In this document: positions 60,528 to 64,000 of the stretch, in pieces
Numbering within the stretch: the stretch's first letter is position 1
Layout: each line of letters begins with the position of its first letter
From: Bacteroidia bacterium
Lineage (GTDB): Bacteria > Bacteroidota > Bacteroidia > Flavobacteriales > Flavobacteriaceae
Assembly: GCA_030432635.1 (NCBI GenBank)
Contig: JAUIMB010000003.1
Span: forward strand, 186,001 to 250,000
Direction: 5' to 3'
Length of the DNA stretch: 64,000 nt
Notes under the pieces: model-generated
What the model was told of the DNA's origin: nothing
Seen by the model: the letters and a program-made list of their open reading frames with translations, nothing else
Databases searched by the model: none
Translations under genes and position numbers: made by a program

Positions 60528-62381
60528 ATGTTAGAATTAGCGGGAATAATCATCTTAGGAATTTTGGCACAATGGGTTGCATGGAAGTTTAAGATACCGG
60601 CAATCCTTCCCTTAATTTTAATTGGATTGCTCGTCGGACCCATAGCTGCTGAATATCTATCTGCAGATGGCACCAAATGGATAGAGCCTATTTGGAATGA
60701 AACGGAAAAAAAAGGGTTATTTCCTGGAGAAGGGTTATATTATTTTGTGTCTTTGGCCATTAGTATTATTCTTTTTGAAGGCGGACTCACCTTAAAACGT
60801 GCCGAAATCAAAAACGTCGGTCCCGTAATTACTAAGTTGATTACTTTAGGCTCTGCTGTGACCTTTTTTGGAGCAGGTATTGTCGCTCACTTTGTTTTTA
60901 ATTTAAGTTGGGATTTGGCTTTTTTGTTTTCAGGATTGATTATCGTTACAGGACCCACAGTAATTACACCTATTCTGAGAAACATTCCATTAAAGAAGGA
61001 TGTGTCGGCTGTACTGAAATGGGAAGGGATTTTAATAGATCCTATAGGTGCCTTGGTGGCCGTTTTGGTATTTGAATTTATTAGTGTTGAAGGTGATAGC
61101 GGATTTACCAAGACAGCCCTATTGGAGTTTGGAAAGATCATACTTTTTGGAACAACTTTTGGATTTACTTTTGCACATGCCTTAGCCTTCGCGATTAACA
61201 AAAAACTTATTCCTCATTATCTACTGAATGTGGTATCACTTTCTACTGTATTATTGGTATTTGTGGAATCTGAAGTGTTTGCTCACGAATCCGGACTTTT
61301 AGCCGTGGTTGTTATGGGAATGGTACTTGGGAACAGTAAGCTTGAAAACTTAAAGGAACTCCTCTATTTTAAGGAATCCCTGAGTGTCTTGCTCATTTCA
61401 ATACTTTTCATTCTGTTGGCTGCCAATATCAATATTGAAGACCTAGAGTTACTATATACATGGAAAACGGCTGTGTTGTTCGCAATTGTGGTTTTTGTAA
61501 TAAGGCCTTTGGCGGTGTTTTTGAGCACCATAGGTTCTAAGCTTAAGTTTAATGAAAAACTCTTCGTGAGTTGGGTTGGACCACGTGGTATTGTAGCTGC
61601 AGGTATTGCCTCTCTTTTTGGTAGTAAATTAATGAAAAATGGTGTTGAGGGAGCCGAATATATTACACCTTTGGTGTTTATGATTGTTTTGGGAACCGTT
61701 TTATTGAATGCCACAACAGCACGATTGTTTGCAAAATTAGTAGGTGTATTTTTAACCAAATCAGATGGGATTTTAATTATTGGAGCCTCTAAGGTGTCAC
61801 GATTATTGGGTCATTATTTAGTCAGTAACGGTCGTCATGTTGTTTTGATTGACAGTAATCAAAATAATATTGAAAAAGCACAAGAACTTGGTATTGAAGC
61901 GATGACAGCCAACATATATTCTGAAACCCTTACAGATAACATTGAATTGAACGACATTGGATATTTAATGGCGATGACAGGAAATGAAGATATTAACAGG
62001 TATGCCATCAACAAGTTTAGTAAACAGTTCGGAGAAAATGGAGCGTTCAGATTAGTCACATCTAGTGAAATGAGCAATCCAAATGATAACCCAAAAGAAG
62101 GATTGTTTTCCCATACCGATGATTATGTGAGGTTATCTGAAGTAACCAGACACCATCCTTCCATTCAGGAAATAGATATTGAAGACAAAGCGCATTATGA
62201 TAGCTTAATTGAAATGACCAATTCTGATGAAGACATGATTCCGCTCTTCATTAAGGATGATGATGGCGAATTGCACATTATTTCTTCCTATAGCACAGAC
62301 ATTGATGACCTTGGAGAACACTGTAAATTGGTGTACTTAGGAAAACCTTTTGATGTTGAAGAGGTGACACCTGAAGACTAA
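60528..62381 (+). CDS. CPA-type cation:proton antiporter with TrkA-N domain
   Basis: 617 residues. About 12 membrane helices (1-400; family-typical ARLxxPxxxxGL-like start ILPLILIGLLVGP, FEGGLTLKR, and VIRPLAVFLST), then a cytoplasmic TrkA-N/RCK nucleotide-binding domain (about 412-530, ILIIGASKVSRLLGHYL with Rossmann motif) and an acidic C-terminal segment. Exchanges Na+ or K+ for H+ for pH/salt homeostasis, fitting a marine lifestyle. Monocistronic. Confidence 0.9.
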   Translation: MLELAGIIILGILAQWVAWKFKIPAILPLILIGLLVGPIAAEYLSADGTKWIEPIWNETEKKGLFPGEGLYYFVSLAISIILFEGGLTLKRAEIKNVGPVITKLITLGSAVTFFGAGIVAHFVFNLSWDLAFLFSGLIIVTGPTVITPILRNIPLKKDVSAVLKWEGILIDPIGALVAVLVFEFISVEGDSGFTKTALLEFGKIILFGTTFGFTFAHALAFAINKKLIPHYLLNVVSLSTVLLVFVESEVFAHESGLLAVVVMGMVLGNSKLENLKELLYFKESLSVLLISILFILLAANINIEDLELLYTWKTAVLFAIVVFVIRPLAVFLSTIGSKLKFNEKLFVSWVGPRGIVAAGIASLFGSKLMKNGVEGAEYITPLVFMIVLGTVLLNATTARLFAKLVGVFLTKSDGILIIGASKVSRLLGHYLVSNGRHVVLIDSNQNNIEKAQELGIEAMTANIYSETLTDNIELNDIGYLMAMTGNEDINRYAINKFSKQFGENGAFRLVTSSEMSNPNDNPKEGLFSHTDDYVRLSEVTRHHPSIQEIDIEDKAHYDSLIEMTNSDEDMIPLFIKDDDGELHIISSYSTDIDDLGEHCKLVYLGKPFDVEEVTPED

Positions 62382-62473
62382 AATGCGGTAAACCCTCACT
62401 TTACAAATTGAAAGCAAGGGTTCCCCACAAATTATGATTAGTATAATTAACCATAAATCTTAAAGTAATGAAG

Positions 62474-63403
62474 TTATCTGTTTCCGCTGGTCTCAGGGCA
62501 ACCATTGTTTTCTGAAGAGCCAGAGGTATTTGGACAGTCATCTTCTTTATCAGGAACACCATCACTATCACTGTCTGGACACCCATTGAACATCTCTAAA
62601 CCAGCCTGTTCTGGGCACTCATCATCTTTATCATATATTCCGTCTCCATCAGTGTCTTTGCCTCCAAATTTTAGATCGTGACCCAAATTCCATCTAACTG
62701 TAGCCGAAACCATATTGCCTTTATTAAGGCCAATCCAGGTTTGATCGTCTTTGAACTTAGTTCCTCCCGCTTCAAAAGTCTCCTGAACCCAAGACGCAAT
62801 AGGAACAGAGATGCCCACATCCAGTTTATCATTAATCTCATAATTTGCGCCTATCTTTAGAGTAGCGGCAATTTCTGAGTAATCTTCTTTGACGTTAAAG
62901 TTTTCTACTGTTCCAAACCCATAGTTCACATCAAGTCCATAAGTAAGATCTAAACTACCGGTTTTGTTAATCCTGTCAAAGTAATTATAACCCACGCCAA
63001 CACGAGTTATACCAGATTTGCGATTATCGTTATTTTGCCAGCTTTGGCTCCCGAAAGCCCTTAGGTAACTTGCGCCATTATAATTGTCTCTAGAGATTCG
63101 GTGATTGTAACCGGCACCAATACAATAAGATGTTTCATCATTATTATTGGCGAAATTAAGACCTACACCTCCGTCAACTTCTACAAATCCGCTTGGATAA
63201 AACGCAAGATCATTAATACTTCTTCTGTAGTCCTCTAGAATCATTTCTTCTATTCTATCAAAATCAGGAGTCCCGTCAGGTTTAACAGGAATTGGCTTTG
63301 TTCCAAATTCGGCATCAAATAGAGCTGCACAACCAAAGTTGAGCGATAATAGAATGATACATACCAAGGCATATACCACTCGTAAAAGAGTTTTGGTTTT
63401 CAT
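62474..63403 (-). CDS. Outer-membrane beta-barrel lipoprotein with thrombospondin type 3 repeats
   Basis: 309 residues. Signal peptide with lipobox ([10 protein letters not shown]). Middle region (about 75-245) alternates strands with Gly/Asn/Tyr turns ([23 protein letters not shown]), a small beta-barrel. The C-terminal tail has two to three Ca-binding TSP3 repeats ([39 protein letters not shown]). There is no OmpA domain after the repeats, where one often occurs. 25 nt downstream of the gene truncated at the right edge. Confidence 0.75.
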   Translation of the reverse strand: MKTKTLLRVVYALVCIILLSLNFGCAALFDAEFGTKPIPVKPDGTPDFDRIEEMILEDYRRSINDLAFYPSGFVEVDGGVGLNFANNNDETSYCIGAGYNHRISRDNYNGASYLRAFGSQSWQNNDNRKSGITRVGVGYNYFDRINKTGSLDLTYGLDVNYGFGTVENFNVKEDYSEIAATLKIGANYEINDKLDVGISVPIASWVQETFEAGGTKFKDDQTWIGLNKGNMVSATVRWNLGHDLKFGGKDTDGDGIYDKDDECPEQAGLEMFNGCPDSDSDGVPDKEDDCPNTSGSSENNGCPETSGNR

Positions 63404-63428
63404 AATATGTGGTTTTTAGAATTAAATT

Positions 63429-64000
63429 TTAGCGTTGCTTCGAATCTGGGAGTATAAATACTAACGAAAGCAACAATAAATTGGCTTTGTTGAACAAACC
63501 AAAGGTTTGGTTATCCTTTACTTTAATACCATTTGAATCGGTAGTTTGTTGTTGATAGGTGAGTACATTTGTTTGCACCATCATTGACCATTGGGACGTC
63601 AACAAGATGTGAAGACCGACCATCACACCTAATGACAGTCTTGCGAAATTATTTCTAAAGCCATCATTGTATTTGTTTTTTCCGAAAGCATAATTCGCAA
63701 AAAAGCCATATTGAGCTCTTACTTGACTAAATTGTTTGGCTAATACAGAAAACATTAAAGCTTTTAAGGCAATATCAATTGCTCCAAATGTTATGAACTC
63801 GGCGTTCGTATAGTTATAGCCGACTCCTAGAGACCCAAACAGGGCTTTGTTTCCCAAGGTTGCCATTTTTAAGTAGTAGGCTGCATGTATACACCATAAG
63901 GTTTCTCCAGGTGAAAACCCAAAGCCAGCTCCAAAAGCAATCATATTCAAAGCAAAGGCAATAGGGTCGTTTTGAGCCTCGTAAGCGGTGATACTTTTTG
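63429..64000 (-). CDS. Membrane/outer-membrane protein of unknown function, 5'-truncated by window edge
   Basis: The frame stays open to the window end (residues AYEAQNDPIAFALNMIAFGA before the first visible Met), so the true start is beyond 64000. About 190 residues are visible: hydrophobic and Gly/Ala/Phe-rich segments alternating with short polar turns (LFGSLGVGYNYTNAEF, QYGFFANYAFGKNKYND) that look like barrel strands, ending PDSKQR. No family recognised. Probably one operon with the downstream TSP3 lipoprotein. Confidence 0.6.
   Translation of the reverse strand, partial: KSITAYEAQNDPIAFALNMIAFGAGFGFSPGETLWCIHAAYYLKMATLGNKALFGSLGVGYNYTNAEFITFGAIDIALKALMFSVLAKQFSQVRAQYGFFANYAFGKNKYNDGFRNNFARLSLGVMVGLHILLTSQWSMMVQTNVLTYQQQTTDSNGIKVKDNQTFGLFNKANLLLLSLVFILPDSKQR

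Noticed and set aside
60887-62077. Minus-strand frames over the antiporter gene
   Set aside because: Low-complexity Asn/Lys/Thr images of membrane helices on the other strand.
62391-62424. Hairpin ACCCT...AGGGT as terminator after the antiporter gene
   Set aside because: Interrupted stem and no T tract; too weak to annotate.
1-64000. CRISPR arrays, insertion sequences, rRNA genes
   Set aside because: No regularly spaced repeats, transposase-like proteins or rRNA-like sequences seen on reading both strands.

Overview
The window is chromosomal DNA of a marine-type Flavobacteriaceae bacterium (Bacteroidota). Signs are: AT-rich composition, TAnnTTTG-type -7 promoter elements with few Shine-Dalgarno sequences, two proteins with type IX secretion (T9SS) C-terminal sorting domains, TonB-receptor/DUF4249 and DUF4837/DUF4175 families, and many SxC-type lipoprotein signals. 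Nearly all of it is core genome. No transposase, integrase, CRISPR array or rRNA was seen, and one tRNA (Cys) is present.

Layout. 0-5.6 kb (minus): end of a polysaccharide locus (rmlB, Wzz-like), a DUF6909-like protein, a GH3-family protein and an M23 peptidase. 5.7-12 kb: tatA, a DUF4837 lipoprotein, a LysM lytic transglycosylase, pgk, holB. 11.2-16.1 kb: a DUF4249/TonB-receptor pair, a LytTR regulator with a 21-bp tandem repeat between it and the receptor, and an OmpH-like protein. 16.3-23.1 kb: methyltransferase, mnmG flanked by two ParB-type parS sites, ybeY, a giant DUF4175 protein. 23-34.7 kb: alkB-like monooxygenase, gltX, SPFH protein, glnS, a T9SS SGNH/PKD protein, folB, tRNA-Cys. 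34.9-40.5 kb: ytxH-like, LysE-type exporter, ybjQ, RNase R (with a repeat-derived in-frame insertion), a T9SS repeat protein. 40.5-41.2 kb: a 686-bp AT-rich gene-free region with DnaA-box-like repeats, my candidate for oriC. 41.2-46.8 kb: rpiB, CDF transporter, GNAT, OmpA, S41 protease, rnpA and an S24/LexA-like repressor. 47.2-56.0 kb: accessory locus (below). 56-64 kb: M1 and S8 peptidases, MBL hydrolase, CPA antiporter, TSP3 lipoprotein, a truncated membrane protein.

The most unusual part is 46.0-56.0 kb. A self-cleaving-type repressor is divergent from a 1280-residue protein without signal peptide. This is followed by a 638-residue polymorphic-toxin-like protein, a 73-residue overlapping putative immunity gene, a short endonuclease V, and a three-gene lysis-type cassette (NlpC/P60-like peptidoglycan hydrolase, TcdE/UtxA-type holin, membrane-anchored Rz-position protein). 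Two promoters of identical architecture (TTTG-N20-TATATTTG), both embedded in TTTGTAA repeats, precede the giant gene and the lysis cassette. I read this as a candidate type-10-like (holin/endolysin/spanin) release system for a toxin assembly under a common repressor. The parts are visible in the sequence; the combined function is inference.
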